Position numbers and translations under genes: made by a program
Notes under the pieces: generated by a model
Told to the model about the DNA's origin: nothing
The model's database searches: none
The model's input: the letters and a program-made list of their open reading frames with translations, nothing else
Origin: JBFWIL01 sp050256015
Lineage (GTDB): Bacteria; Bacteroidota; Bacteroidia; Bacteroidales; Prolixibacteraceae
Length of the DNA: 22,072 nucleotides
Direction: 5' to 3'
NCBI GenBank assembly: GCA_050256015.1
Contig: JBFWIL010000010.1
Coordinates: 1 to 22,072, forward strand
Shown here: piece by piece, positions 8,092 to 17,355 of the stretch
Layout: each line of letters starts with the position of its first letter
Numbering within the stretch: position 1 is the stretch's first letter

Positions 8092-10455
8092 ATGCATATC
8101 AGACACCTGTTAAGCGCCCTGATATTTCTAATCCCGGGTATGTTTTCCTGTTCTCAGCAGGAACAGGAAACAAGGGTCCGGACAAACGGACCGGAAAGTA
8201 TCAGTTTTCAGACCATCCCTTTCGACCTGGATGATGTCCGTCTCCTGGACGGCCCTTTTAAAAAGGCCATGGAACTGGATATAAAAACCCTGCTCAACTA
8301 TGAACCGGATCGTTTACTGGCCAAATTCCGTGAGGAAGCAGGATTACCCCCCAGAGCGAAACATTACGACGGTTGGGAGGCGGAAACGCTGGCCGGGCAC
8401 AGCCTGGGACATTATCTGAACGCCATAAGCATGATGTACGTAAATACCGGAAATGAAGAATTTCTAAAACGGGTAAATTACATTGTGGCAGAGCTGGATA
8501 CCTGTCAGCAGGCCAATTCCGGAAACTATATCGGAGCATTCACCGACGGACAGGAAATTCTCGAAAATGAAGTTGCAAAAGGGAAAATCCGGGCCAGGGG
8601 ATTTGACCTGAACGGACTTTGGGCTCCCTTTTACACTATCCACAAAATTATGGACGGGCTGTACCATGCTTACAAATACTGCGGCAATCAGAAAGCACTG
8701 GAAATAGAAACGCGTTTCGCGAACTGGGTGGGGACCATCGTTCAGCATCTGAATGAGGAGCAGCTCCAGGAAATGATGAACTGCGAATTCGGGGGAATGA
8801 ACGAAGCCCTGACCGAACTGTACGGCAGCACGGGAAATGAAAAATACCTGCAACTTTCCGGAGCTTTCCAGCACAAGGCCATCCTTGATCCGGTCACGAA
8901 AGGACAGGATATTCTTGCCGGAAAACACTGTAACACCCAGGTTCCCAAATTCATCGGACTGGCCCGCAGGTACGAACTGACCGGCGATCCGGCCGACTCG
9001 ACCGGGGCGGTCAACTTCTGGAACATGATGGTGCATCATCATGCCTATGTAGCCGGAAATTTCGGCAACTACGAATATCTGGGCGAACCTGACCGGCTGA
9101 ATAATCAACTGAGCAACAGCACTGCCGAAACCTGCTGCGTATACAATATGCTTAAGCTTTCCCGGCATCTGTTCAGCTGGACGGGCGCTCCTGAAATTAT
9201 GGACTATTACGAACGGGCCCTGCTCAACCACATCCTGTCATCCCAGCATCCCCGCACCGGAGAAGTGATCTATAATCTTTCACTCGACATGGGCGGACAC
9301 AAAGACTACCAGTACCCGTATTCCTTTACCTGCTGCGTCGGAACGGGAATGGAAAACCATGCTGTCTACGCCAAAAATATTTATTATCACAACGATCAAT
9401 CGCTGTATATTACACAGTTTATCGGTTCTGAACTGCACTGGAAAGAAAAAGGGTTCAGCCTGCGTCAGACCACACAATTTCCCGAAGAAGAAGGAACCAC
9501 TTTTGAAATCGCCACGGAAGGAGGGAAACCGTTGGATCTCCGGCTTAAGACGCGCTATCCGCGCTGGGCCCGAAGCGGCATGCAGGTCCGCATCAACGGG
9601 AAAAGTATCCGGGTGAAAGGTGAACCGGGAAGTTTTGTCAGCTTGGGCAAAAACTGGAATAACGGAGACAAGATCGAAATCCGTTTTCCTTTCTCCCTGC
9701 GGACGGAAACCATGCCAGACAACAAAAACCGTATTGCCATATTCAACGGTCCGGTTCTGCTGGCAGGTATCCTGGGGCCCGAAAAAGATCCGGAATCAAC
9801 CGACCCGCTTTATGTTCCCGTGCTCATGACCAAAGATACTGTTCCGGCCAACTGGCTGGTTCCCGTGGAAGGCAAAAACAACACCTTTACAAGCTCCAAA
9901 GTGGCTCATCCCCGTGATGTGGAACTAAGACCTTTCTACCGTACACACAATCAACGGTACACCGTTTACTGGGACACGTATACCCCTGAGGAATGGAAAC
10001 TGCACCAACAGGAATACGAAGAGAAACAACGCCGGCAAAAAGAACTGGAAGAAAAAACCATTGACCTGTTCCGTCTGGGCGAGATGCAACCCGAACGCGA
10101 TCACAATTTCAGGGCCGAAAGATCATGGGTCGGCGAATACAAATCAAAAAAATACCGGGAAGCCGAGCGGGGCGGATGGATGTCTTTTAACATGAAGGTC
10201 CGCGGCAAGGATACCCGCGCCCTGGTACTGGAATATTGGGGAGGTTTCAGCGGATCCCGTACCTTCGACATACTTGTTGAGGGAGAGCTGATCGCCACGG
10301 AAAACATTACCAACAAAAAGCCGGGTGAATTTTTTCATGAAAACTATGCCCTGCCTGCAGAACTGGTTCAAAACAAGGACAGGATCAGCGTGAAGCTTAA
10401 CCCCAGGGACGGTCACCGGGCCGGACCGGTATTCACGGCAAGAACAATTAAATAG
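8092..10455 (+). CDS. GH127/GH146 (DUF1680) beta-L-arabinofuranosidase, lipoprotein
   Basis: This is a 787-residue lipoprotein (hydrophobic segment, Cys20 after G-M-F-S, then S-Q-Q-E-Q-E). The catalytic (alpha/alpha)6 barrel begins with D-V-R-L-L-D-G-P-F and contains G-H-S-L-G-H-Y. The zinc-cysteine site of this family is complete: A-E346-T-C348-C-V-Y-N-M and T-C414-C415-V-G-T-G-M-E-N-H. By comparison with the Bifidobacterium enzyme HypBA1 (E338, C340, C417, C418), C414 should be the nucleophile and E332 in G-E-P the acid/base. These enzymes release beta-L-arabinofuranose from hydroxyproline-linked oligoarabinosides (GH127) or from arabinans and pectin (GH146). The 787-residue length and a beta-rich tail after residue 640 favour the longer GH146-like layout, but both are possible. 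Preceded by a 160-base gap with no clear promoter. Confidence 0.95.
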   Translation: MHIRHLLSALIFLIPGMFSCSQQEQETRVRTNGPESISFQTIPFDLDDVRLLDGPFKKAMELDIKTLLNYEPDRLLAKFREEAGLPPRAKHYDGWEAETLAGHSLGHYLNAISMMYVNTGNEEFLKRVNYIVAELDTCQQANSGNYIGAFTDGQEILENEVAKGKIRARGFDLNGLWAPFYTIHKIMDGLYHAYKYCGNQKALEIETRFANWVGTIVQHLNEEQLQEMMNCEFGGMNEALTELYGSTGNEKYLQLSGAFQHKAILDPVTKGQDILAGKHCNTQVPKFIGLARRYELTGDPADSTGAVNFWNMMVHHHAYVAGNFGNYEYLGEPDRLNNQLSNSTAETCCVYNMLKLSRHLFSWTGAPEIMDYYERALLNHILSSQHPRTGEVIYNLSLDMGGHKDYQYPYSFTCCVGTGMENHAVYAKNIYYHNDQSLYITQFIGSELHWKEKGFSLRQTTQFPEEEGTTFEIATEGGKPLDLRLKTRYPRWARSGMQVRINGKSIRVKGEPGSFVSLGKNWNNGDKIEIRFPFSLRTETMPDNKNRIAIFNGPVLLAGILGPEKDPESTDPLYVPVLMTKDTVPANWLVPVEGKNNTFTSSKVAHPRDVELRPFYRTHNQRYTVYWDTYTPEEWKLHQQEYEEKQRRQKELEEKTIDLFRLGEMQPERDHNFRAERSWVGEYKSKKYREAERGGWMSFNMKVRGKDTRALVLEYWGGFSGSRTFDILVEGELIATENITNKKPGEFFHENYALPAELVQNKDRISVKLNPRDGHRAGPVFTARTIK

Positions 10456-10470
10456 CATCAATCCCTGTCT

Positions 10471-10501
10471 TCCCGGCGGTACCTTTCGGGTATCGCCGGG
10501 A
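10471..10501 (+). terminator. Stem-loop after the GH127 gene, possible terminator or mRNA 3' end
   Basis: TCCCGGCGGTACC (10471-10483) pairs with GGTATCGCCGGGA (10489-10501): 13 pairs, including one G-U, around a 5-base TTTCG loop. It begins 15 bases after the GH127 stop. The following bases, TAATGCAAAC, are not a U-tract, so it is not a classical intrinsic terminator. It may protect the 3' end of the mRNA or act with a factor. Confidence 0.5.
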
Positions 10502-10616
10502 TAATGCAAACGCGACAGGACAGGCTATACCATTATGGAATGTTCTGAAAAGCACAGAAATTGAAACGAAGATGATAATCAATAATTTTTGAAGTATTTA
10601 CCCATATAAAACGACC

Positions 10617-11900
10617 ATGAGAAAACTTTTCTCACACCGGCAAATGTTTATTTCGGGAGTTCCATCCGTTGGCGGCTCCATTGAAAAGCAAACGCTGATA
10701 CGCAAATTATACAGGCTTGATTGGCCGGCAATGCTGATAGTGCTCAGCCTGTGGACGGTCTCCGTAAAGGCCCAACCGGCCCTCACCCCACCCATGGGCT
10801 GGAACAGCTGGAACAAGTTCGGCTGTAACATCAATGAAAAATTAATCAGGGAAATGGCATACCGCCTCGTGGAAAGCGGCATGCGCGACGCCGGATACGA
10901 ATACCTGGTTATAGACGACTGCTGGCAAACCGGCAGAGACAGCCTGGGCAACATCCTGGCAGACCCGGAAAAATTTCCCTCGGGAATGAAAGCACTGGGC
11001 GATTACATCCACAGCCTGGGACTGAAATTCGGAATTTATTCCTGCGCCGGATCAAAAACCTGCCAGGGAAGACCCGGCAGCCGGGGATACCAGTTTCAGG
11101 ATGCCCGTACCTATGCTTCCTGGGGAGTGGATTACCTTAAATACGACTGGTGCTTCAACGAAGGACAGGATCCGCAAGCCGCCTATAAAACCATGAGCGA
11201 CGCGCTGAAAGCCTCCGGCCGTCCCATCGTCTTTTCCATATGTGAATGGGGAGAAAGCAAACCCTGGACGTGGGGAGAAGGAACCGGCCACCTCTGGCGC
11301 ACCACAGCCGACATCAGGGACTGTTTCCGGTGCGAATTCGACTGGGGCGGACTGGGCGTACTCGACATCATAGACCGGCAGGCTGAACTGTGGCCTTATG
11401 CCGGTCCCGGACACTGGAATGATCCCGACATGCTCGAAGTGGGAAACGGGGGAATGACCAGCTGGGAATACAAAACCCACTTTTCCATGTGGGCCATGCT
11501 GGCAGCTCCGCTGATGGCCGGGAATGACCTGAGCCGCATGGATGAGCAGACCCTTACCATCCTGTTGAATGCCGATGTAATTGCCGTAGACCAGGATTCG
11601 CTCGGCATGCAGGCCCGTAAATTCATGGATATGGGAGAACACGAAATATGGGCCAGACCGCTGGGCGGCAGTCAGGCTGCAGTATGCTTCCTGAACCGGA
11701 CAAACCAGCCATGGGAACTGAACCACAACTGGAAAAAACAAACTATGTATTTCCTGAGCGAAATCAAGCTTAACCGGCAGATCTATACGGTTTATGACCT
11801 CTGGAACCACCGGGACATCGGAAATACCGAGGAGCCGCTAAAACAGCAGATCCCGCCACACGGCGTATTAATGGTCCGGCTTGTTCCGAAAAAACAATAA
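10617..11900 (+). CDS. GH27 family alpha-galactosidase / beta-L-arabinopyranosidase
   Basis: The mature enzyme starts with the GH27 hallmark L-T-P-P-M-G-W-N-S-W-N, followed by V-I-D-D-C-W. The nucleophile is D177 in Y-L-K-Y-D-W-C and the acid/base is D232 in T-T-A-D-I-R-D. Their 55-residue spacing equals that of rice alpha-galactosidase (D130/D185). Family enzymes remove terminal alpha-D-galactose, and some act on beta-L-arabinopyranose; with GH127 and GH43 next door either is plausible. From ATG 10617 the N-terminus has about 38 residues before the hydrophobic signal core, which is long. ATG 10731 would give a short signal starting M-L-I-V-L-S-L-W with no positive n-region, so 10617 or ATG 10644 is preferred. 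The protein is secreted to the periplasm. It is followed after 42 bases by the S9 peptidase gene. Confidence 0.95.
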   Translation: MRKLFSHRQMFISGVPSVGGSIEKQTLIRKLYRLDWPAMLIVLSLWTVSVKAQPALTPPMGWNSWNKFGCNINEKLIREMAYRLVESGMRDAGYEYLVIDDCWQTGRDSLGNILADPEKFPSGMKALGDYIHSLGLKFGIYSCAGSKTCQGRPGSRGYQFQDARTYASWGVDYLKYDWCFNEGQDPQAAYKTMSDALKASGRPIVFSICEWGESKPWTWGEGTGHLWRTTADIRDCFRCEFDWGGLGVLDIIDRQAELWPYAGPGHWNDPDMLEVGNGGMTSWEYKTHFSMWAMLAAPLMAGNDLSRMDEQTLTILLNADVIAVDQDSLGMQARKFMDMGEHEIWARPLGGSQAAVCFLNRTNQPWELNHNWKKQTMYFLSEIKLNRQIYTVYDLWNHRDIGNTEEPLKQQIPPHGVLMVRLVPKKQ

Positions 11901-11942
11901 GTAAGGTGCCGGCAGAAGAACACCCCATCAAAGCACAGCAAG

Positions 11943-14900
11943 ATGAATATAAAAAATGTTTGTTTTAAATTACTTTTTTTCCTTTCTCTGGTTCAGGTGG
12001 TAAAAGCTCAGGTCAGTCCCGCGGATTATGCACTCGCGGACTCCCTGCACCAAATAGCAGACCGGGTATACTACAGGATTGATGATGCCAGCTGGATTGA
12101 TGAAACCCACTCGCTCTGGTACCGGGTAAACACCAGGGAAGGATGGAAATACAAAATGGTACGGGCCGATAAACCATCTGTTTATCCGGCATTTAACCAC
12201 GAACGACTGGCCGAAGCCATCAGCAGCCTGTCGGAAAAGGAACAGCACGCCGATTCGCTTAAGCTCGGAAACCCGGAATTTACAGATTCTCTGAAGACAA
12301 TCCGTTTTTCCCTTGAAGAATACAACTGGGAATGTACACTGGACGATTACCGTATCAAAAAGACCGGCAAGGTAAAACGTCCCGTTCCTGCTGAATACTG
12401 GGGAGCAAGTCGGGATACATACCGAACGGATTCCGTTGCCTCACCCGACAGCAGCCGGCTGGCCCTGATCCGGGAATACAACCTGTTTGTCAAAGATCTG
12501 AAAACAGGAAAGACCAGACAGTTGAGCTTTGACGGATCGTCAGGAGATTATTATTCAGCGGAAATTGCCTGGTCACCCGACTCCAAAAAAATAGCCCTCT
12601 GCAAAATCCGCTCCAGCCAGGGCCGGAAAATTTACTTTGTGGAGTCCTCTCCCGAAAACCAGTTACAGCCCGTTCTTCACCAACGGGAATACCTCAAGCC
12701 GGGGGATGCACTTCCCATACGCAGGCCCTGCCTGTTTCTAGCAGAAAGCGGAAAAAAAATCCCGATAGATTCCCGCTCCTTTCTGCATCAATATGCCCTC
12801 ACCAAACTAAAATGGCGGCCCGATTCACGCGCTTTCACCTTTGAATTCAACCAACGCGGGCACCAGCTTTACCAGATCGCCGAAGTAAATGCCCGGTCCG
12901 GAGAGCTTCGGGTCCTGGTGAACGAACAAAGCGAGACCTTTATCGATTACAGCGGCAAATATTACCGTTATGACCTGGACAAGACCGGAGAAATAATCTG
13001 GGCTTCCGAGCGTGACGGCTGGAACCACCTGTACCTGATCGATGCCCGAAGCGGATTGGTAAAAAACCAGATTACCCGGGGTAACTGGGTGGTGCGCGGT
13101 GTGGAACAGGTGGATGAGAAAAACCGAAAAATCATTTTCCGCGCCAGCGGGAAAAACAGGGGAGAGGATCCGTACTTCATTCATTACTATTCGGTAAACC
13201 TGGACGGAAGCGGATTAAAAGATCTGTCTCCGGAACCCCTCAACCACCATGCTGTCTTTTCAGCCGACTTCAGCTATTTTACCGATACCTATTCCACGAT
13301 CGACACGCCGGCCCGGACCGTGCTCCGCCGGAGCAGCGACGGGAAAGTGCTTATCCGGCTGGAACAGGAAGACATAACCGACCTGCAAAAATATAACTGG
13401 AAAACCCCCGAAGTATTCGTGGCCAAAGGCCGGGACGGGAAAACGGATATCTGGGGAAACATTTATTACCCCACCAGCTTCGACCCCCGGAAATCCTATC
13501 CGGTCATTGAATACATCTACGCCGGACCGCAAGATTCTTATACCCCCAAAAAGTTCCAGCCTTATTTTCCGGCTTTCTCCGGACTGGCTGAACTGGGATT
13601 TATCATTGTCCAGATGGACGGAATGGGAACATCTAACCGTTCCAAGGCATTCCATGATGTCTGCTACAAAAACCTGAAAGATGCAGGATTCCCCGACCGG
13701 ATCCGGTGGATCAAAGCTGCAGCAAAAAAGCACTCCTTTATGGACACCACACGTATCGGACTGTTTGGCGGATCGGCAGGCGGGCAGAATGCCCTGGCCG
13801 GCGTGCTGTTCCATCCGGAGTTTTATAAAGCGGCATCGGCTTCCTGCGGTTGTCATGACAACCGGATGGACAAAATGTGGTGGAATGAGCAATGGATGGG
13901 TTACCCTATCGAAAAACAATACGAGGAATGTTCAAACGTAGCAAACGCCTGGCGGCTGCAGGGTAAACTGCTGTTAATTGTCGGAGAGATGGACGACAAT
14001 GTCGACCCCGCATCTACCATGCAGGTAGCCAACGCACTGATCAAGGCCAAAAAGGACTTTGAACTGGTGGTCCTTCCCGGCAGTAATCATACCCTGGGCG
14101 GCAATTACGGCGAACGCAAAAGAAGGGACTTCTTTGTAAAGACTTTTTACGGACAATTAGCTCCCGATTGGAACAAAAAAACAGGCGCCGCACTTTTCAC
14201 CATGACATCTGCCGGCACTGATAAAGCGGATAAAAATGAAAGCAAAAAACAGAAACCATTACCGGTTATTACTGCGCCTCCCCGGTCGTTAAACCTGGAT
14301 CCGTTTTACAGAAAATATGCAGACGCCAATGGCATTCCCATTGTCAGTTCGTGGAGGGTCCCGGATTCCGCGCTGGTACAGGCATGGAGCATCATCATGT
14401 TCATGACCAACGACCTGCCATCTTCTGTCCTGGAACAAATGCAAAAAGTGGGTGCCCGGGTCGGCGTAATGGCCCGTTATGAGGGAACAACCGACCTTCC
14501 TGAGCATGCCCGCCTTGCCAACGATACAACGCTGAACTGGGACCTGCGGGCCCGCGGTCTGGGCGGTGACATGGATCTGCCTTTGACAACCTGTGCCGAG
14601 GAAAATCTGCTGTGCTACCAAATAGATAAGTATCATGCCGAGGATATCCTCATCCACGAATTCGCACATGCCATTCATCTGATCGGGATCGCCCCCGACA
14701 CAACCTTCAACAAAAAATTACAACAACTTCTGGACAATGCCGTTGCAAACAGGAAATATGACCATACCTACGCGCAAACCGACATCTATGAATACTGGGC
14801 AGAGGGCGTGCAGAACTGGTTCAATGTGAATGCCGAAGTGGAAAAACCCGACGGTAAGCACAACCAGGTCAATACCCGGGAAGAATTAAAGGAATATGAT

Positions 14901-14990
14901 CCCGGTCTTTACGATTTGATCCGTCAGTATTTTTCGGAATTCGAGGGAAGTCCCTCCTGTCATGCCATGCAGGATAAGTACCATCCCTAA
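11943..14990 (+). CDS. S9/DPP-IV-like serine peptidase fused to a HEFAH zinc-peptidase domain
   Basis: This is a 1015-residue secreted protein; its signal peptide ends near V-K-A-Q. Residues about 30-740 match an S9B (dipeptidyl-peptidase IV) enzyme: a beta-propeller, then an alpha/beta hydrolase with G-G-S611-A-G-G, D684 in G-E-M-D-D-N-V-D-P and H716 in P-G-S-N-H-T-L-G-G. The D-to-H spacing of 32 equals human DPP-IV. After a Lys-rich linker (about 750-775) a second domain begins near L-D-P-F-Y-R-K-Y-A-D-A-N-G and carries H905-E-F-A-H909 with E954 in Y-W-A-E-G-V as likely third ligand. It also has E-E-N-L-L-C-Y and N-T-R-E-E-L-K-E-Y-D-P-G. I have seen similar stand-alone domains in planctomycete-type proteins but know no function. 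DPP-IV enzymes cut after Xaa-Pro, so a role on Pro/Hyp-rich peptides freed by the neighbouring glycosidases is attractive, but this is inference. Confidence 0.93.
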   Translation: MNIKNVCFKLLFFLSLVQVVKAQVSPADYALADSLHQIADRVYYRIDDASWIDETHSLWYRVNTREGWKYKMVRADKPSVYPAFNHERLAEAISSLSEKEQHADSLKLGNPEFTDSLKTIRFSLEEYNWECTLDDYRIKKTGKVKRPVPAEYWGASRDTYRTDSVASPDSSRLALIREYNLFVKDLKTGKTRQLSFDGSSGDYYSAEIAWSPDSKKIALCKIRSSQGRKIYFVESSPENQLQPVLHQREYLKPGDALPIRRPCLFLAESGKKIPIDSRSFLHQYALTKLKWRPDSRAFTFEFNQRGHQLYQIAEVNARSGELRVLVNEQSETFIDYSGKYYRYDLDKTGEIIWASERDGWNHLYLIDARSGLVKNQITRGNWVVRGVEQVDEKNRKIIFRASGKNRGEDPYFIHYYSVNLDGSGLKDLSPEPLNHHAVFSADFSYFTDTYSTIDTPARTVLRRSSDGKVLIRLEQEDITDLQKYNWKTPEVFVAKGRDGKTDIWGNIYYPTSFDPRKSYPVIEYIYAGPQDSYTPKKFQPYFPAFSGLAELGFIIVQMDGMGTSNRSKAFHDVCYKNLKDAGFPDRIRWIKAAAKKHSFMDTTRIGLFGGSAGGQNALAGVLFHPEFYKAASASCGCHDNRMDKMWWNEQWMGYPIEKQYEECSNVANAWRLQGKLLLIVGEMDDNVDPASTMQVANALIKAKKDFELVVLPGSNHTLGGNYGERKRRDFFVKTFYGQLAPDWNKKTGAALFTMTSAGTDKADKNESKKQKPLPVITAPPRSLNLDPFYRKYADANGIPIVSSWRVPDSALVQAWSIIMFMTNDLPSSVLEQMQKVGARVGVMARYEGTTDLPEHARLANDTTLNWDLRARGLGGDMDLPLTTCAEENLLCYQIDKYHAEDILIHEFAHAIHLIGIAPDTTFNKKLQQLLDNAVANRKYDHTYAQTDIYEYWAEGVQNWFNVNAEVEKPDGKHNQVNTREELKEYDPGLYDLIRQYFSEFEGSPSCHAMQDKYHP

Positions 14991-15058
14991 TGACATCTGT
15001 TTAAAATGCATTGCCTGATGAGGTTTCTTCTTCTGTGTGGAATGTTTCCGGACGGTCT

Positions 15059-17308
15059 TCAGCACAGCTGTCCAGAGCCTGAAAACTTTTTCCTTCTTAG
15101 CCTTAAGCTGTTGCTAACCACGCTTACACTGCTTAAGGCCATGGCAGCGCCTGCAATCATCGGGTTAAGTAAGAATCCGGTTAGCGGATAAAGTACTCCC
15201 GCGGCAACGGGAATCCCGATAATATTGTATATAAAAGCCCAGAAAAGGTTCTGGCGAATGGTCGTTACCGTTTGCCTGGACAATTTAATGGCCAGGGGTA
15301 TTTTATTGAGATCGGATGAAATGACGGTCATCTTGGCAACATCCATGGCTATTTCACTGCCCTTGCCCATGGCAATGCTCACATCGGCCTGTGCCAGCGC
15401 TGTACTGTCGTTAATGCCGTCACCAACCATGGCAACGACCTTCCCTTCATCCTGCATCTTTTTTACGAAATCTGCCTTCTGATCCGGTAGCACCTCGGCC
15501 TGATAATGACTGATCCCCGCTGCCCGGGCAATGGCCCCGGCGGTGGCATCATGATCGCCGGTCAGCATATAAACTTCGATGCCTGACTGCTGCAAAGCCT
15601 GAACAGCCTCTGCCGAAGTAGCTTTGATCTGATCGGCAATGGCAAGGACCGCCAGCGCCTGCTTCTGATCAGCAAACCAGATTACCGTTTTTGCCTGTCT
15701 GCCCCACTCCTCTGCCTTACCTGATAATTGTGCACCAATGCATATCCTGTTTTCGACCAGAAAATTTCTGTTCCCTGCATACCAGGTTTCATTCGCAAAA
15801 AATACCTTTGCTCCTTTGCCTGTAATACTTTCAAATTGGGAAACTGAAACCGGTGCAGATCCGGTAAAATAATTGACTACGGCATCAGCCAGCGGGTGTT
15901 CAGACTGCTTTTCAAGACTGACAAGGATATCTTTTTTCGTATCGTCCCCATTGAGCCAGCATATATCGGTAACAACAGGCTTTCCTTTTGTAATAGTCCC
16001 TGTCTTATCCAAAACAACAGCATTTACTTTCCGGGCCAGTTCCAGGCTTTCGGCATCCCTGATCAGGATCCCCTGCTCAGCTCCCTTTCCCATGCCAACC
16101 ATGATGGCGGTGGGGGTTGCCAGTCCCAGAGCACAGGGGCAGGCAATGACCAGTACGGTAACAAAAGCCAGCAGTCCCTGTGTAAAACCATTTGCCCCGC
16201 CCCATATGTTCCAGACAATAAAGGCAATAATCGCCGTGACCATGACAACCGGGACAAAGATCCCGGCTATTTTATCGACCAGCTTCTGCACGGGGGCTTT
16301 ACTGCCCTGAGCGTCCTTAACCATCCGGATAATCTGCGCCAGCATGGTTTCGGAACCAACCTTCTCGGCCCGGAACTGAAAACTTCCCTTTTGATTGATC
16401 GTTCCTGCAAAAACTTTCTCACCTTCTTCCTTCAGCACGGGAACAGGTTCGCCATTCAGCATGCTCTCATCCACCCAGGAGGTTCCGCTGACAACCACAC
16501 CGTCAACGGCTATCTTCTCACCCGGTTTCACCAGGATTAGATCATTCTGATTCACCTTCTCAATGGCTGTTTCCATCCGGTGATCATCTTCGCGCACAAC
16601 AGTCACCGTTTTGGGACGCAGGCCCATCAGCTTTTTAATGGCATAGGAGGTATTCCCCATGGCCTTTTCTTCCAAAAGTTTACCAATGAGGATGAAAGCG
16701 ACAATTACCGAAGCAGCTTCAAAATAGACATGCGCCTCCACTCCCCTTTGATGCCAGAATTGCGGGAATAGGGTATTGAACACGCTAAACAAATACGCTA
16801 TACCTGTACTCAATGCAACCAGGGTATCCATGTTGGCAGACCTGTGTTTAGCCTGTTTCCAGGCATTACGAAAAAAACCGCGTCCAAACACAAACAACAC
16901 CGGAGAGGAAAGGAACCACATCAACAGGTTCGTCCGGCTTACCCCTCCGCTTCCCCCCGGGACATCCATAGGAGCAATTCCCAGCAAAATTACCGGAACA
17001 GTAAGGATTACAGCCCAGACGGTTTTTCGTTTCAGCTTCCTGTAAACAGTCTGCTGCATCTCTTCCAGCTTGTCCGGCAAATCCTCTTCCCGGGACAAAA
17101 CCAGATCATAACCGGCTTGCTGCACAACGGCACGAATGGTCTCGGGACTGATCAGCTCCGGCCGGTATTCCAGCTGTACATTTCCGGTAGCAAAATTGAC
17201 TGTCGCCCGCTTAACTCCCGGCTGCCGACGAAGGGTACGCTCCACATTGGCTGCACATACCACACAAGACATGTGTAGTACCTGATAAATTTTCTTTTGA
17301 ACCCTCAT
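15059..17308 (-). CDS. copA: Copper-exporting P1B-type ATPase CopA
   Basis: This 749-residue inner-membrane pump carries Cu(I) out of the cytoplasm using ATP. It has one N-terminal HMA domain (H-M-S-C-V-V-C-A-A-N), several membrane segments, the transport motif C390-P-C392, the phosphorylation motif D434-K-T-G-T, S-E-H-P-L-A in the nucleotide-binding domain, and G-D-G-I-N-D. All are expected for CopA of this length. The actuator-domain motif reads N-G-E-P-V-P-V rather than the usual T-G-E; the glutamate is kept. ATG at 17308 gives a complete HMA domain. It lies 214 bases downstream of the AraC-type regulator on the same strand and converges on the S9 peptidase gene, whose stop is 68 bases away. 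Copper specificity is from the CPC motif and the context; silver may also be carried. Confidence 0.95.
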   Translation of the reverse strand: MRVQKKIYQVLHMSCVVCAANVERTLRRQPGVKRATVNFATGNVQLEYRPELISPETIRAVVQQAGYDLVLSREEDLPDKLEEMQQTVYRKLKRKTVWAVILTVPVILLGIAPMDVPGGSGGVSRTNLLMWFLSSPVLFVFGRGFFRNAWKQAKHRSANMDTLVALSTGIAYLFSVFNTLFPQFWHQRGVEAHVYFEAASVIVAFILIGKLLEEKAMGNTSYAIKKLMGLRPKTVTVVREDDHRMETAIEKVNQNDLILVKPGEKIAVDGVVVSGTSWVDESMLNGEPVPVLKEEGEKVFAGTINQKGSFQFRAEKVGSETMLAQIIRMVKDAQGSKAPVQKLVDKIAGIFVPVVMVTAIIAFIVWNIWGGANGFTQGLLAFVTVLVIACPCALGLATPTAIMVGMGKGAEQGILIRDAESLELARKVNAVVLDKTGTITKGKPVVTDICWLNGDDTKKDILVSLEKQSEHPLADAVVNYFTGSAPVSVSQFESITGKGAKVFFANETWYAGNRNFLVENRICIGAQLSGKAEEWGRQAKTVIWFADQKQALAVLAIADQIKATSAEAVQALQQSGIEVYMLTGDHDATAGAIARAAGISHYQAEVLPDQKADFVKKMQDEGKVVAMVGDGINDSTALAQADVSIAMGKGSEIAMDVAKMTVISSDLNKIPLAIKLSRQTVTTIRQNLFWAFIYNIIGIPVAAGVLYPLTGFLLNPMIAGAAMALSSVSVVSNSLRLRRKKFSGSGQLC

Positions 17309-17355
17309 AAATAACCGTTGTTAACGTTCCCCGCAAAGCTCAGAATTAAAAACGG

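Noticed and set aside
8464..9231. Long antisense frame of 255 codons inside the GH127 gene
   Set aside because: It is opposite a firmly identified enzyme and shows no family motif; G+C-rich codons leave the antisense frame open.
10561..10591. Possible Bacteroidota promoter before GH27 (TTG at 10561, TAATTTTTG at 10583)
   Set aside because: The -7 box has one base too many and the -33 box is incomplete; too weak to list as a feature.
11052..11810. Antisense frame of 252 codons inside the GH27 gene
   Set aside because: Shadow of the GH27 coding sequence, with no recognisable domain.
13260..13919. Minus-strand frame of 219 codons inside the S9 peptidase gene
   Set aside because: It lies opposite the S9 catalytic domain; no start context or motif supports it.
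15006..15191. Small plus-strand frame after the S9 gene
   Set aside because: It mostly overlaps the 3' end of copA in antisense and has no recognisable features.
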